NCBI GenBank assembly: GCA_900541285.1
Contig: UQJA01000046.1
Location: 1-14,535, forward strand
DNA: 14,535 bases
Origin: an uncultured Collinsella sp.
GTDB taxonomy: Bacteria > Actinomycetota > Coriobacteriia > Coriobacteriales > Coriobacteriaceae
Direction of reading: 5' to 3'
Numbering within the stretch: the stretch's first letter is position 1; the number at the start of each line of letters is the position of its first letter. The position numbers were made by a program, and so were the translations under genes. Below are positions 7,224 to 13,921 of this stretch, piece after piece. The notes beneath the pieces were generated by a model. The model ran no database searches and was not told the origin of the DNA. It saw only the letters and a program-made list of their open reading frames with translations.

Positions 7224-9872
7224 CTAGCAGACGGCGTAGTCCTGGGGCTCGCGGCCGTAGTAGGCGTCCAGGTAGAGCTCCTTGATCTCGCTCATGAGCG
7301 GGTAGCGCGGGTTAGCGCCGGTGCACTGGTCGTTGAATGCCTGCTCGGTCATCTCGTCGAGGGTGTCGAGGAAGTACTGCTCGTCAACACCGTAGTCGGC
7401 GATGGTCTTCTTGACACCGATGAAGTCCTTGAGCTCCTCGAGCTTCGTGATGAAGTTCTCGAAGACCTCCTTGTCGTCCTTGCCCTCGATGCCGCAGTAC
7501 TTGGCCATCTCGGCGTAGTTGTGCAGCGCGTTGGGGTAAGGATACTGGGAGAAGGTACCCATCTTGACGGGAGCCTCGGCGGCGTTGTAGCGCATGACGC
7601 GGGTCAGGATGACGGCGTTTGCGAGGCCGTGAGGCAGGTGATGGAAAGCGCCGAGCTTGTGGGCCATGGAGTGGTTGAGGCCCAGGAAGGCGTTGGCGAA
7701 GGCCATACCGGCCATGCAGGAGGCGTTGTGCATCTCCTCGCGGGCATGCGGGTCCTTGGCGCCGTTCGTGAAGCTGGAGGGCAGGTTCTCGAAGACGAGC
7801 TTAGCAGCGCGCTCGGAGAGGCCCTTGGTGTAGTCGGAAGCCATGATGGAGACGTAGGACTCGATGGCGTGGGTCATGACGTCGATGCCGGAGGCAGCGG
7901 TCAGGCCGCGCGGGGCGGTCATGCAGTTGTCGGCGTCGACGATAGCCATGTTGGGGAGCAGCGCGTAGTCGGCGAGCGGCCACTTGATGCCGGTCTCCTT
8001 GTCGGTGATGATGGCGAACGGCGTGCACTCGGAACCGGTGCCCGAAGAGGTCGGGACGGCGACGAAGTAGGCCTTCTTGCCCATCTCGGGGAAGGTGAAG
8101 ATACGCTTGCGGATGTCCATGAAGTCCATGGCCATGTCCTCAAACTTGCACTCGGGGTGCTCGTACATCATCCACATGATCTTGCCGGCGTCCATAGCGG
8201 AGCCACCGCCGACGGCGATGATGACGTCCGGCTCAAAGAGAGCCATCTGCTTGGCGCCGCGACGTGCGCACTGCAGCGACGGATCGGGCTCGACGTCGTA
8301 GAAGCAGTCGTGGGCGATGCCCATCTCGTCGAGCTTGGCCTCGATGGCGCGGGTGTTGCCATTCTTGAAGAGGAACTGGTCGGTGACGATGAAGGCGCGC
8401 TTCTTGCCCATGACGTTGCCAAGCTCGTCGAGGGCGACGGGCGTGGAACCCTTCTTGAAGTAGACCTTCTCGGGAGCGCGGAACCACAGCATGTTCTCAC
8501 GGCGCTCGGCCACAGTCTTAACGTTGATCAAGTGCTTCACCCCAACGTTCTCGGAGACGGAGTTGCCGCCCCAGGAGCCGCAGCCCAGGGTCAGAGACGG
8601 CTTCATGCCAAAGTTGTACAGGTCACCGATGCCGCCGTGCGAGGACGGGGTGTTGATGACGATACGGCAGGCCTTCATGACGTGCTCGAACAGGCTGATC
8701 TTCTCGGCCTGGGCAGGGTGCACGTACAGAGAGGCGGTGTGGCCCGGGCCACCGGCGAGCACCAGGTGCTCGGCCTTGTCGACGGCCTCCTGGAAGTCCT
8801 TGGCGTGATACATGGCCAGGACCGGGGAGAGCTTCTCGTGGGAGAACTCCTCCTTGGCGGGGTCGGTGGAGGTGACCTCGGCGATCAGGATCTTGGTCTT
8901 GGCAGGAACCTCGATGCCGGCGAGCTCGGCGATCTTGGCGGCAGCCATGCCGGGGATGCGGTGATCGAGGGCACCGTTCTTGAACATGGCGGCACGCAGG
9001 GCCTCCATCTCGGCACCCTGCTTGACGAAGTAGCAGCCGCGCTTCTGGAACTCGGCCTTAACCTGGTCATAGATGGTGTCGATGACGGTCACGGACTGCT
9101 CGGAAGCGCAGATCATGCCGTTGTCGAAGGTCTTGGAGTGGATGATGGAGTTGACGGCGAGCAGCACGTCGGCGGTGTCGTCGATGACGACCGGGGTGTT
9201 ACCGGCGCCAACGCCCAGGGCGGGCTTGCCCGAGGAGTAGGCGGCCTTGACCATACCCGGGCCACCGGTGGCGAGGATGATGTCGACGTCGCGCATGACC
9301 ATATTAGTCAGCTCGATGGAGGGGACATCGACCCAGCCGATGATGCCCTCGGGGGCGCCGGCCTTGACGGCAGCGTCAAGCACGAGTTTGGCGGCGGCGA
9401 TGGTGCACTTGGCGGCTGCCGGGTGCGGGGAGATGATGATGGCGTTGCGGGTCTTCAGGCTGATCAGCGTCTTGAAGATCGCGGTGGAGGTGGGGTTGGT
9501 CGTCGGGATGACGGCGCCCACGATGCCGATGGGCTCGGCGATCTTGGTGATGCCGTAAGCCTCGTCGCGCTCCAGGACACCACAGGTCTTGGTGTTCTTG
9601 TAAGCGTTGTAGATGTACTCTGCGGCGTAGTGGTTCTTGATGACCTTGTCCTCAAGAACGCCGCGGCCGGTCTCCTCGATGGCCATCTTCGCCAACGGGA
9701 TACGAGCCTTGTTGGCGGCCATGGCGGCCTCATAGAAGATCTTGTCGACCTGCTCCTGCGTGTACGTAGCAAAAAGCGCCTGGGCCTCTCGCATCTGAGC
9801 GAGCTTAGCCTCAAGCGCCTCTACGTTGTCCACAATTGCGGGAGTAGTGTTTTCCGGTGACTTTTTCACCAT
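7224..9872 (-). CDS. adhE: Bifunctional acetaldehyde-CoA/alcohol dehydrogenase AdhE
   Basis: AdhE reduces acetyl-CoA to ethanol in two NADH-dependent steps and regenerates NAD+ in fermentation; family members form long filaments (spirosomes). The 882 residues match the usual 860-900. The N-terminal CoA-acylating aldehyde dehydrogenase half (to about 450) has catalytic C255 in NGMICASEQ, matching C246 of E. coli. The C-terminal iron-dependent alcohol dehydrogenase half has GGGS at 555-558 and iron ligands D664, H668, H734 and H748, with the same spacings as E. coli D653/H657/H723/H737. The ATG at 9872 has AAGGAG (9879-9884) six bases upstream. Codon use is strongly biased to G/C-ending codons, as expected for an abundant enzyme, which leaves a long empty frame on the opposite strand. 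It reads toward the kinase gene and away from rpmB. Confidence 0.98.
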   Translation of the reverse strand: MVKKSPENTTPAIVDNVEALEAKLAQMREAQALFATYTQEQVDKIFYEAAMAANKARIPLAKMAIEETGRGVLEDKVIKNHYAAEYIYNAYKNTKTCGVLERDEAYGITKIAEPIGIVGAVIPTTNPTSTAIFKTLISLKTRNAIIISPHPAAAKCTIAAAKLVLDAAVKAGAPEGIIGWVDVPSIELTNMVMRDVDIILATGGPGMVKAAYSSGKPALGVGAGNTPVVIDDTADVLLAVNSIIHSKTFDNGMICASEQSVTVIDTIYDQVKAEFQKRGCYFVKQGAEMEALRAAMFKNGALDHRIPGMAAAKIAELAGIEVPAKTKILIAEVTSTDPAKEEFSHEKLSPVLAMYHAKDFQEAVDKAEHLVLAGGPGHTASLYVHPAQAEKISLFEHVMKACRIVINTPSSHGGIGDLYNFGMKPSLTLGCGSWGGNSVSENVGVKHLINVKTVAERRENMLWFRAPEKVYFKKGSTPVALDELGNVMGKKRAFIVTDQFLFKNGNTRAIEAKLDEMGIAHDCFYDVEPDPSLQCARRGAKQMALFEPDVIIAVGGGSAMDAGKIMWMMYEHPECKFEDMAMDFMDIRKRIFTFPEMGKKAYFVAVPTSSGTGSECTPFAIITDKETGIKWPLADYALLPNMAIVDADNCMTAPRGLTAASGIDVMTHAIESYVSIMASDYTKGLSERAAKLVFENLPSSFTNGAKDPHAREEMHNASCMAGMAFANAFLGLNHSMAHKLGAFHHLPHGLANAVILTRVMRYNAAEAPVKMGTFSQYPYPNALHNYAEMAKYCGIEGKDDKEVFENFITKLEELKDFIGVKKTIADYGVDEQYFLDTLDEMTEQAFNDQCTGANPRYPLMSEIKELYLDAYYGREPQDYAVC

Positions 9873-9907
9873 TTGTGTCTCCTTGCGATCGGAGATTTAC
9901 CCTACGC

Positions 9908-9941
9908 CTTGCATGATAGCAAGAAATTATTCGGCGAACGG
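9908..9941 (-). promoter_or_regulatory. Candidate adhE promoter with an inverted repeat over the -10
   Basis: On the - strand TATCAT (9913-9918) matches five of six -10 positions and lies about 40 bases before the adhE ATG. The expected -35 position (9936-9941) reads CCGTTC, a poor match. CTTGC and GCAAG (9908-9912, 9919-9923) flank the -10 as an inverted repeat with a 6-base spacer, which would suit a repressor. No Rex-type TTGTGAA/TTCACAA site was seen. Prediction by eye only. Confidence 0.3.
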
Positions 9942-9964
9942 TCAGATTCCTCTAAAAGGCACAC

Positions 9965-9994
9965 TAAAACGCTTCAATAAACTGAAGCGTTTTA
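9965..9994. repeat. Perfect palindrome with 12-bp arms upstream of adhE
   Basis: TAAAACGCTTCA (9965-9976) and TGAAGCGTTTTA (9983-9994) are exact reverse complements separated by ATAAAC. The A-run, stem, T-run layout is that of a bidirectional intrinsic terminator, but the site also has the form of a dimeric regulator's operator about 45 bases upstream of the candidate adhE -10. A third reading is a terminal hairpin of the decayed transposase element that begins about 10-25 bases to the right. Confidence 0.7.
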
Positions 9995-10004
9995 ACTAAA
10001 ATAA

Positions 10005-10254
10005 TCTGCCAGGACATCGCCTAGCTCATTGGGGACATACTTACATGAGTGTTTCAATAGGAAAACGAGAAGAACGGAGCATCTGTTTGACAATCGCTAT
10101 TCGCGGGTCGCGGTTGAGTCGTACACGCAGGCGGTGCAGCTACTCGATTACATCCATCTCAATCCCGTGTAAGGTGCGCTCGACTCGCTCGAGGCGTACC
10201 GTTAGTTACAAGGCATATCAGCTGGGCTATGATCCCTTTGACATCTGCAAACCC
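10005..10254 (+). pseudogene. Decayed Y1 (REP-associated/IS200-like) transposase fragment
   Basis: The frame starting at 10005 reads, in pieces, GTYLHECFNRKTRRTE, then HLFDNRY, RVAVES, QLLDYIHLNPV, and then a TAA stop at 10170. This follows the C-terminal part of Transposase_17/Y1 proteins, where a Tyr-rich stretch and FN(R/K) lead to LFxxRY and YIHxNPV. After the stop the same frame continues GALDSLEAYR; a frame change near 10204 then gives SYKAYQLGYDPFDIC, where the family has YxWSSYxxY. There is no HUH motif and no N-terminal half, so only the C-terminal remnant survives, broken by one stop and one frameshift. The open frames here on other phases are not the coding phase. The remnant sits between adhE and rpmB. 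Exact edges are uncertain. Confidence 0.65.
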
Positions 10255-10281
10255 TCATGTAAGTCTGTCCCAAATGAGTGC

Positions 10282-10314
10282 AAAAAGGCGCCCTCCGTAG
10301 GGGAGGGCGCCTTT
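10282..10314 (-). terminator. Intrinsic terminator of rpmB
   Basis: AAAGGCGCCCTCC (10284-10296) pairs with GGAGGGCGCCTTT (10302-10314), 13 perfect pairs with a 5-base loop. On the - strand the stem ends in an unbroken T5 (complement of 10282-10286). It lies 68 bases past the rpmB stop. The + direction has only TTT then GG, so it is chiefly a - strand terminator. Confidence 0.88.
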
Positions 10315-10382
10315 GGTAAGTTCTATGTGAACGCGAGGTCTTTGACCCGGAGAGTCCGAGGTACTTGTTGGTAAGACCTTAT

Positions 10383-10571
10383 TTAGGAGCGCGCAACCTT
10401 GCCGGACTTGAGGCAGGTGGAGCAAACGTTCATCTTGCGACGGTGACCATCGACGACGACGTAGACGCGCTGGATGTTGGGGCGGAACTTACGGTTGGTG
10501 ACGCGGTGAGAGTGGCTGATGGAGCGACCGGCAACGGGGTGCTTACCGCAAACTTCGCAAACTTTGGACAT
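10383..10571 (-). CDS. rpmB: 50S ribosomal protein L28, zinc-ribbon (C+) form
   Basis: L28 is a small protein of the large ribosomal subunit. At 62 residues it has the usual length. It begins MSKVCEVCGK and contains SHSHRVTNRKFRPNIQ followed by VNVD-like and RRKMNVCSTCLKSGK segments typical of L28. Two CxxC pairs (C5/C8 and C50/C53) make it the zinc-binding form. I chose ATG 10571, not the upstream in-frame ATG at 10619, because GGAGG (10579-10583) lies 7 bases before it and the L28 family starts there. It is monocistronic: its own terminator lies downstream and the pyr operon diverges upstream. Confidence 0.97.
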   Translation of the reverse strand: MSKVCEVCGKHPVAGRSISHSHRVTNRKFRPNIQRVYVVVDGHRRKMNVCSTCLKSGKVARS

Positions 10572-10625
10572 AACTGACCCTCCTTGGGCGACAAACGAAC
10601 ATGTCGCGTTAACAAACAAGCCTGA

Positions 10626-10666
10626 ACTATAGCACAGAAGCAGCTCCCTGTGCGTAATCTACACAG
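10626..10666 (-). promoter_or_regulatory. Candidate rpmB promoter (extended -10) with alternating CACAG/CTGTG elements
   Basis: On the - strand TGC-TATAGT gives an extended -10 with the hexamer at 10626-10631, about 55 bases before the rpmB ATG. Seventeen bases upstream is CGCACA, which matches only the ACA end of a -35. GCACAG (10632-10637) and CTGTGC (10648-10653) form an inverted repeat filling the promoter spacer, and a further CACAG lies at 10662-10666. These could be an operator. Prediction by eye. Confidence 0.4.
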
Positions 10667-10839
10667 AGATATTCCTCTTTTGGCGATAGTGCTCACGCCA
10701 CGGCCCTGGACGTAGATCCGATTTGCGTGCAGCAGAGGGGATTATGCCAGCTCGTGCGCGCGTTTTCAAGCTCGTCCCACAAATATATATAGGTTTATGG
10801 AGCATTGGGCTCCGTTTACGGATTGCTCTGTATTTATGC
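10667..10839. other. Gene-free divergent spacer between rpmB and the pyr operon
   Basis: No frame here has both a ribosome binding site and recognisable protein, and no tRNA-like cloverleaf was seen. The one notable feature is an AT-rich stretch near 10780-10800 containing an alternating ATATATATA run. It is a natural place for promoter or regulator contacts between the divergent transcripts, but I can assign no specific site. Confidence 0.5.
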
Positions 10840-10868
10840 TCGCAATTAAGCTCGAGGTTGGCTACACT
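10840..10868 (+). promoter_or_regulatory. Candidate pyr operon promoter
   Basis: TACACT at 10863-10868 is a fair -10, with TCGCAA seventeen bases upstream as a weak -35. Transcription from it would start near 10875, about 20 bases before the leader hairpin, which is reasonable geometry for an attenuated operon. TTGACC at 10874-10879 looks like a -35 but has no -10 at the right distance. Confidence 0.35.
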
Positions 10869-10893
10869 ATCCCTTGACCATTAAAGGGGTACG

Positions 10894-10983
10894 AGATACC
10901 CACATGGAATTACATTGCTGCCAAAGAGCAGCCCTTCCTGTGGGTGTCTGGTCCGCTTTGAGCGGTCGGGCATCTATTTTTTT
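10894..10983 (+). promoter_or_regulatory. pyr leader: probable PyrR-binding hairpin and attenuator terminator
   Basis: The first hairpin pairs 10894-10904 (AGATACCCACA) with 10939-10949 (TGTGGGTGTCT), with one G-U pair. GGAA/TTCC (10906-10909, 10935-10938) comes next. An asymmetric internal loop of 7 and 2 bases follows, then GCTGC/GCAGC closing a hexaloop CAAAGA (10922-10927). Known PyrR sites have a terminal CNGNGA hexaloop closed by C-G above an asymmetric bulge; here only the third loop base differs. A second hairpin, CCGCT/AGCGG at 10953-10965, extends with wobbles to 10941-10976 and is followed directly by T7 (10977-10983), giving an intrinsic terminator. Bases 10941-10949 are shared by both hairpins, so the full forms compete. 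The role is inferred from structure and from pyrR being the next gene; the direction of control cannot be told from sequence alone. Confidence 0.7.
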
Positions 10984-11001
10984 GACTGTGTCAGCAGTCA
11001 A
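10982..11001 (+). repeat. Second leader stem-loop just before the pyrR ribosome binding site
   Basis: TTGACTG (10982-10988) and CAGTCAA (10995-11001) form a perfect 7-bp stem with loop TGTCAG, starting inside the terminator T-run and ending 11 bases before AAGGAG (11013-11018). It could shape translation of pyrR or readthrough of the attenuator; function is unproven. Confidence 0.55.
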
Positions 11002-11022
11002 GACATGTGAGGAAGGAGATCG

Positions 11023-11607
11023 ATGGGCACGACTTCCCCCAAGGCGGTCATCATGGACGAGACCGCCGTCAACCGAGCGATGACCCGCATCGCGCACGAG
11101 ATTCTCGAGCGCAACGAGGGCTGTGAAGACCTCGCTCTGGTCGGCATCGTCACGCGCGGCGACCTTCTGGCAAAGAAGCTCGCCGAGGAGATCAAGGAGA
11201 TCGAGGGCGTCGACGTTCCGCTCGGCAGCCTGGACATTAGCTTCTACCGCGATGACTATGCGACCAATTTCGCTCCCGCGATCCACGCTACCAACATTCC
11301 CTTCAGCGTCGACGGCAAGCGCGTCGTGCTGGTGGACGACATCCTGTATACGGGCCGTACCATCCGCGCCGCTCTCGACGCCGTTATGGACCTGGGCCGT
11401 CCGAGCCGCATTGAGCTGGCAGTCCTCGTTGACCGCGGCCACCGCGAGCTCCCCATCTCGCCGGACTTTGTCGGCAAGAACGTTCCCTCGTCGCATGAGG
11501 AGAACGTGCACCTATATATGAAGGAAGTCGACGGCCACACCGCCGTCGAGATTAACGACGTCGCGCCGGGTTCCCACGTGGGCTCCGCGCCGCTGGGAGG
11601 TGAGTAG
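11023..11607 (+). CDS. pyrR: PyrR pyrimidine operon attenuator / uracil phosphoribosyltransferase-like regulator
   Basis: PyrR binds UMP or UTP and then the leader RNA of pyr operons, lowering expression when pyrimidines are plentiful; many also have weak uracil phosphoribosyltransferase activity. The 194-residue protein is slightly longer than the common 175-185 because of a C-terminal tail from about 176. The PRPP-binding loop VVLVDDILYTGRT is at 101-113. The family stretches DISFYRDD (71-78), LGRPSRIELAVLVDRGHREL (124-143) and DFVGKN (148-153) are all present. ATG 11023 is preceded by GGAAGGAG. It is the first gene after the leader attenuator that it probably controls, and pyrB starts 4 bases after its stop. 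Confidence 0.96.
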   Translation: MGTTSPKAVIMDETAVNRAMTRIAHEILERNEGCEDLALVGIVTRGDLLAKKLAEEIKEIEGVDVPLGSLDISFYRDDYATNFAPAIHATNIPFSVDGKRVVLVDDILYTGRTIRAALDAVMDLGRPSRIELAVLVDRGHRELPISPDFVGKNVPSSHEENVHLYMKEVDGHTAVEINDVAPGSHVGSAPLGGE

Positions 11608-11611
11608 TACC

Positions 11612-12556
11612 GTGGCGTTCAACCATAAGCACCTGATCGACATTACCGAGTACTCCGAAGAGGACATCAAGCTCATCCTCGAGACCGCCAAGGCGTTCTC
11701 CGAGGTCAACGAGCGTGCGATCAAGAAGGTCCCCACGCTCAAGGGCAAGACCATCGTCAACATGTTCAACGAGCCCTCGACGCGCACCCGCAGCTCCTTC
11801 GAGCTCGCCGAGAAGCGTCTTTCGGCCGACAGCCTTAACTTTGGCGGCTCCTCGACCTCCACGGTCAAGGGCGAGAGCCTCGTCGACACCGTCGAGACCC
11901 TCAACGCCTATAAGATCGACTGCATTGTCGTGCGCGATAAGCACGCCGGCGCTCCCTACATCGTCACGCAGAACTCGCCCGCAAGCGTCATCTGCGCCGG
12001 TGACGGCAAGCACAACCATCCCACGCAGGCCCTGCTCGACCTGTACACCATCTGGGAGCACAAGGGTGACTTCCACGGTCTGAAGGTCGCCGTCGTCGGC
12101 GATATCGCCCACTCCCGCGTCTGCGGCTCGCTGATCCCCGCCCTTAAGATCATGGGCTGCGAGACCTACGCCGTCGCCCCCGGCACGCTGCTGCCGCCGG
12201 CGCCCGAGGTTCTGGGCTGCGACCACGTGACGAGCGACCTCGATTCCGTCCTGCCCGAGCTGGACGTCGTCTACATGCTGCGCGTGCAACAGGAGCGCCT
12301 CGAGGGTGCCCCGTTCCCGACCATTCGCGAGTACCACAAGCTCTTCGGCCTGACCAAGGACCGCGAGAAGCTCATGAAGCCCGACGCGATCATCTGCCAC
12401 CCGGGCCCCATCAACCGCGGCGTCGAGTTCGATTCCTATATGGCCGACCACCCGCAACGCTCCGTCATCCTGGAGCAGGTCTACGCCGGTATCTGCGTGC
12501 GTATGGCTATCCTGTATCTGCTGCTTGGAGGTGCCGATAATGGCCTTGCTTCTTAA
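11612..12556 (+). CDS. pyrB: Aspartate carbamoyltransferase catalytic subunit
   Basis: ATCase joins carbamoyl phosphate and aspartate to form carbamoyl aspartate, the first committed step of pyrimidine synthesis. I choose GTG 11612 (314 residues, starting MAFNHKHLIDITEY) because GGAGGTGA at 11596-11603 is a near-full anti-16S complement with an 8-base spacer. The in-frame GTG at 11600 lies inside that site. The carbamoyl-phosphate loop EPSTRTR is at 54-60, the partner-subunit residues in STVKGES at 83-89 (K86), HPTQ at 136-139 and HPGPINRG at 263-270. No regulatory pyrI is found nearby, so control probably rests on PyrR, or on a complex with the adjacent dihydroorotase as in some bacteria; the latter is conjecture. 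Confidence 0.97.
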   Translation: MAFNHKHLIDITEYSEEDIKLILETAKAFSEVNERAIKKVPTLKGKTIVNMFNEPSTRTRSSFELAEKRLSADSLNFGGSSTSTVKGESLVDTVETLNAYKIDCIVVRDKHAGAPYIVTQNSPASVICAGDGKHNHPTQALLDLYTIWEHKGDFHGLKVAVVGDIAHSRVCGSLIPALKIMGCETYAVAPGTLLPPAPEVLGCDHVTSDLDSVLPELDVVYMLRVQQERLEGAPFPTIREYHKLFGLTKDREKLMKPDAIICHPGPINRGVEFDSYMADHPQRSVILEQVYAGICVRMAILYLLLGGADNGLAS

Positions 12557-13829
12557 GAATGCCCACGTCGTCGACCCGTCCGTCGAGCTTGACGGTGTCG
12601 TTGACGTCCTGATTGACGGCGACAAGATCGCCGAGGTCGGCGAGAATCTCGCCGTCGAGGGAGCCGAGGTCCGCGACCTTTCCGGCAAGTACCTCGTCCC
12701 CGGCCTGGTGGATATGCACGTTCACCTTCGCGAGCCCGGCTACGAGGTCAAAGAGGACATCGAGAGCGGCACCCGCGCAGCTGCCAAGGGCGGCTTTACC
12801 GGCGTGTGCTCCATGCCCAACACCGATCCCGTCACCGATAACGGCACTGTCGTGGAGTTCGTCAAGTCCCGCGCTGCCGAGGTCGGTCACTGCCGCGTCT
12901 ATCCGTCGGGCGCCATGACCCGCGGTCTTAAGGGCGAGGCCATGTCCGAGATGGGCGATATGGTCGCCCACGGCGCCGTCGCCTTCACCGACGACGGTCG
13001 CGGCGTGCAGGGCGCGGGCATGCTCCGTCGTTGCATGGACTACGGCAAGATGTTCGGCAAGGTCTTTATGAGCCACTGCCAGGACGAGGACCTGGTCGGC
13101 CACGGCCAGATCAACGAGGGCAAGGTCTCGACCCGTCTGGCTCTCGAGGGCTGGCCGGCTGCCGGCGAGGAGCTCCAGATCGCCCGCGACATCGAGATCG
13201 CCAAGCTGACTGGTGCCAAGCTGCACATCCAGCACATCTCCACCGCACATGGCCTGGAGATCGTGCGTGCCGGTAAGGCCGCTGGCGTTCAGGTTACCTG
13301 CGAGGCCACTCCGCACCACATGTTCCTGACCGAGAACGACCTGGACGAGACCTACAACACCTCGCTCAAGGTCAATCCGCCGCTGCGTACCGAGGAGGAT
13401 GCCGAGGCCATCCGTCAGGGCGTCATCGACGGCACCGTCGACGCTATCGTCACCGATCACGCTCCCCACACCCCGTGGGAGAAGGCCCGCGAGTTCGAGC
13501 TTGCGCCCTTTGGCATGATCGGCCTCGAGACCTCGCTGTCGCTCGTACTCACCGAGCTGGTCAACACGGGCAAGATGAGCGTGGGCCGCATGGTCGAGCT
13601 CATGGCCATCAAACCGCGTGAGATCCTGGGCCTCGACCAGGTTCAGGTCAAGGCGGGCTCCGTTGCCGACCTGACCGTGTTCGATCCCGCCGCAACCTGG
13701 ACGGTCGGCGAGGACGGATACGAGTCGCGTGCTGAGAACTCCGGTTTTGCCGGCCGCACGCTCACCGGTCGTGCCACCGATGTGTTTGTCGGCGGTAAGC
13801 AGACGCTCGCCGACGGCTGCATCTGCTAG
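12540..13829 (+). CDS. pyrC: Dihydroorotase, type I
   Basis: Dihydroorotase cyclises carbamoyl aspartate to dihydroorotate in an amidohydrolase-fold, two-zinc active site. ATG 12540 gives 429 residues, the usual type I length. It overlaps the end of pyrB by 17 bases, with GGAGG at 12527-12531 eight bases upstream, so translation is probably coupled. Zinc ligands are H60 and H62 in DMHVHLREPG, a bridging aspartate in TDDG (D151 or D152), H179 in SHCQ, H232 in IQHIST and D306 in TDHAPH. R64 and N94 (in MPNTDP) are expected substrate contacts. All residues needed for catalysis are there, so it should be active and not an inactive ATCase partner. Confidence 0.97.
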   Translation: MALLLKNAHVVDPSVELDGVVDVLIDGDKIAEVGENLAVEGAEVRDLSGKYLVPGLVDMHVHLREPGYEVKEDIESGTRAAAKGGFTGVCSMPNTDPVTDNGTVVEFVKSRAAEVGHCRVYPSGAMTRGLKGEAMSEMGDMVAHGAVAFTDDGRGVQGAGMLRRCMDYGKMFGKVFMSHCQDEDLVGHGQINEGKVSTRLALEGWPAAGEELQIARDIEIAKLTGAKLHIQHISTAHGLEIVRAGKAAGVQVTCEATPHHMFLTENDLDETYNTSLKVNPPLRTEEDAEAIRQGVIDGTVDAIVTDHAPHTPWEKAREFELAPFGMIGLETSLSLVLTELVNTGKMSVGRMVELMAIKPREILGLDQVQVKAGSVADLTVFDPAATWTVGEDGYESRAENSGFAGRTLTGRATDVFVGGKQTLADGCIC

Positions 13830-13849
13830 CATAGCCTTATCGCTTTTGT

Positions 13850-13906
13850 GCGCGGTGCCCTTGCGGTGCCGCGCTTTCTGTTCGTTTTGACCATGCAACC
13901 GCATGG
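13850..13906 (+). repeat. Two hairpins in the pyrC-pyrK gap
   Basis: The first hairpin pairs GCGCGGTGCC (13850-13859) with GGTGCCGCGC (13865-13874), 10 bp including two G-T wobbles, with loop CTTGC. It is followed by TTTCTGTTCGTTTT, which is a poor but terminator-like tail. The second, CCATGC-AACC-GCATGG (13891-13906), is a perfect 6-bp stem ending 6 bases before GGAG, the pyrK ribosome binding site. The gap of 92 bases is much larger than the other junctions in this operon. The hairpins may tune pyrK expression or mark a partial terminator. Confidence 0.55.
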
Positions 13907-13921
13907 GGGATTGGAGCGTCT

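Noticed and set aside
7521..9860. A 779-codon open frame on the + strand opposite adhE
   Set aside because: It is antisense to a fully conserved AdhE, reads as Gly/Val/Asp-rich low-complexity protein with no family pattern, and is explained by the strong G/C-ending codon bias of adhE.
10045..10374. A 109-codon + strand frame in the adhE-rpmB spacer
   Set aside because: Its residues are Arg/Ser-rich and unlike any protein for most of its length. The meaningful coding phase over 10005-10203 is a different one, the transposase remnant; only its middle part (SYKAYQLG) coincides with that homology after the frame change.
10336..10379. Inverted repeat AGGTCTT/AAGACCT with a 30-base loop just past the rpmB stop
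   Set aside because: Only 7 bp with a long loop and no supporting motif, and the real rpmB terminator is clear at 10282-10314. Probably chance.
10874..10879. TTGACC as a pyr promoter -35
   Set aside because: No acceptable -10 lies 16-18 bases downstream, and the position falls in the PyrR-type hairpin.
11600..11611. GTG 11600 as the start of pyrB
   Set aside because: It is part of the ribosome binding site GGAGGTGA and leaves no spacer; GTG 11612 has an ideal spacer and fits the family N-terminus.
12507..13904. A 465-codon open frame on the - strand opposite pyrC, with similar long frames opposite dxr, ispG/proS and pyrB
   Set aside because: These are shadows of well-identified genes in high-GC DNA; they span gene junctions and encode no recognisable domains.
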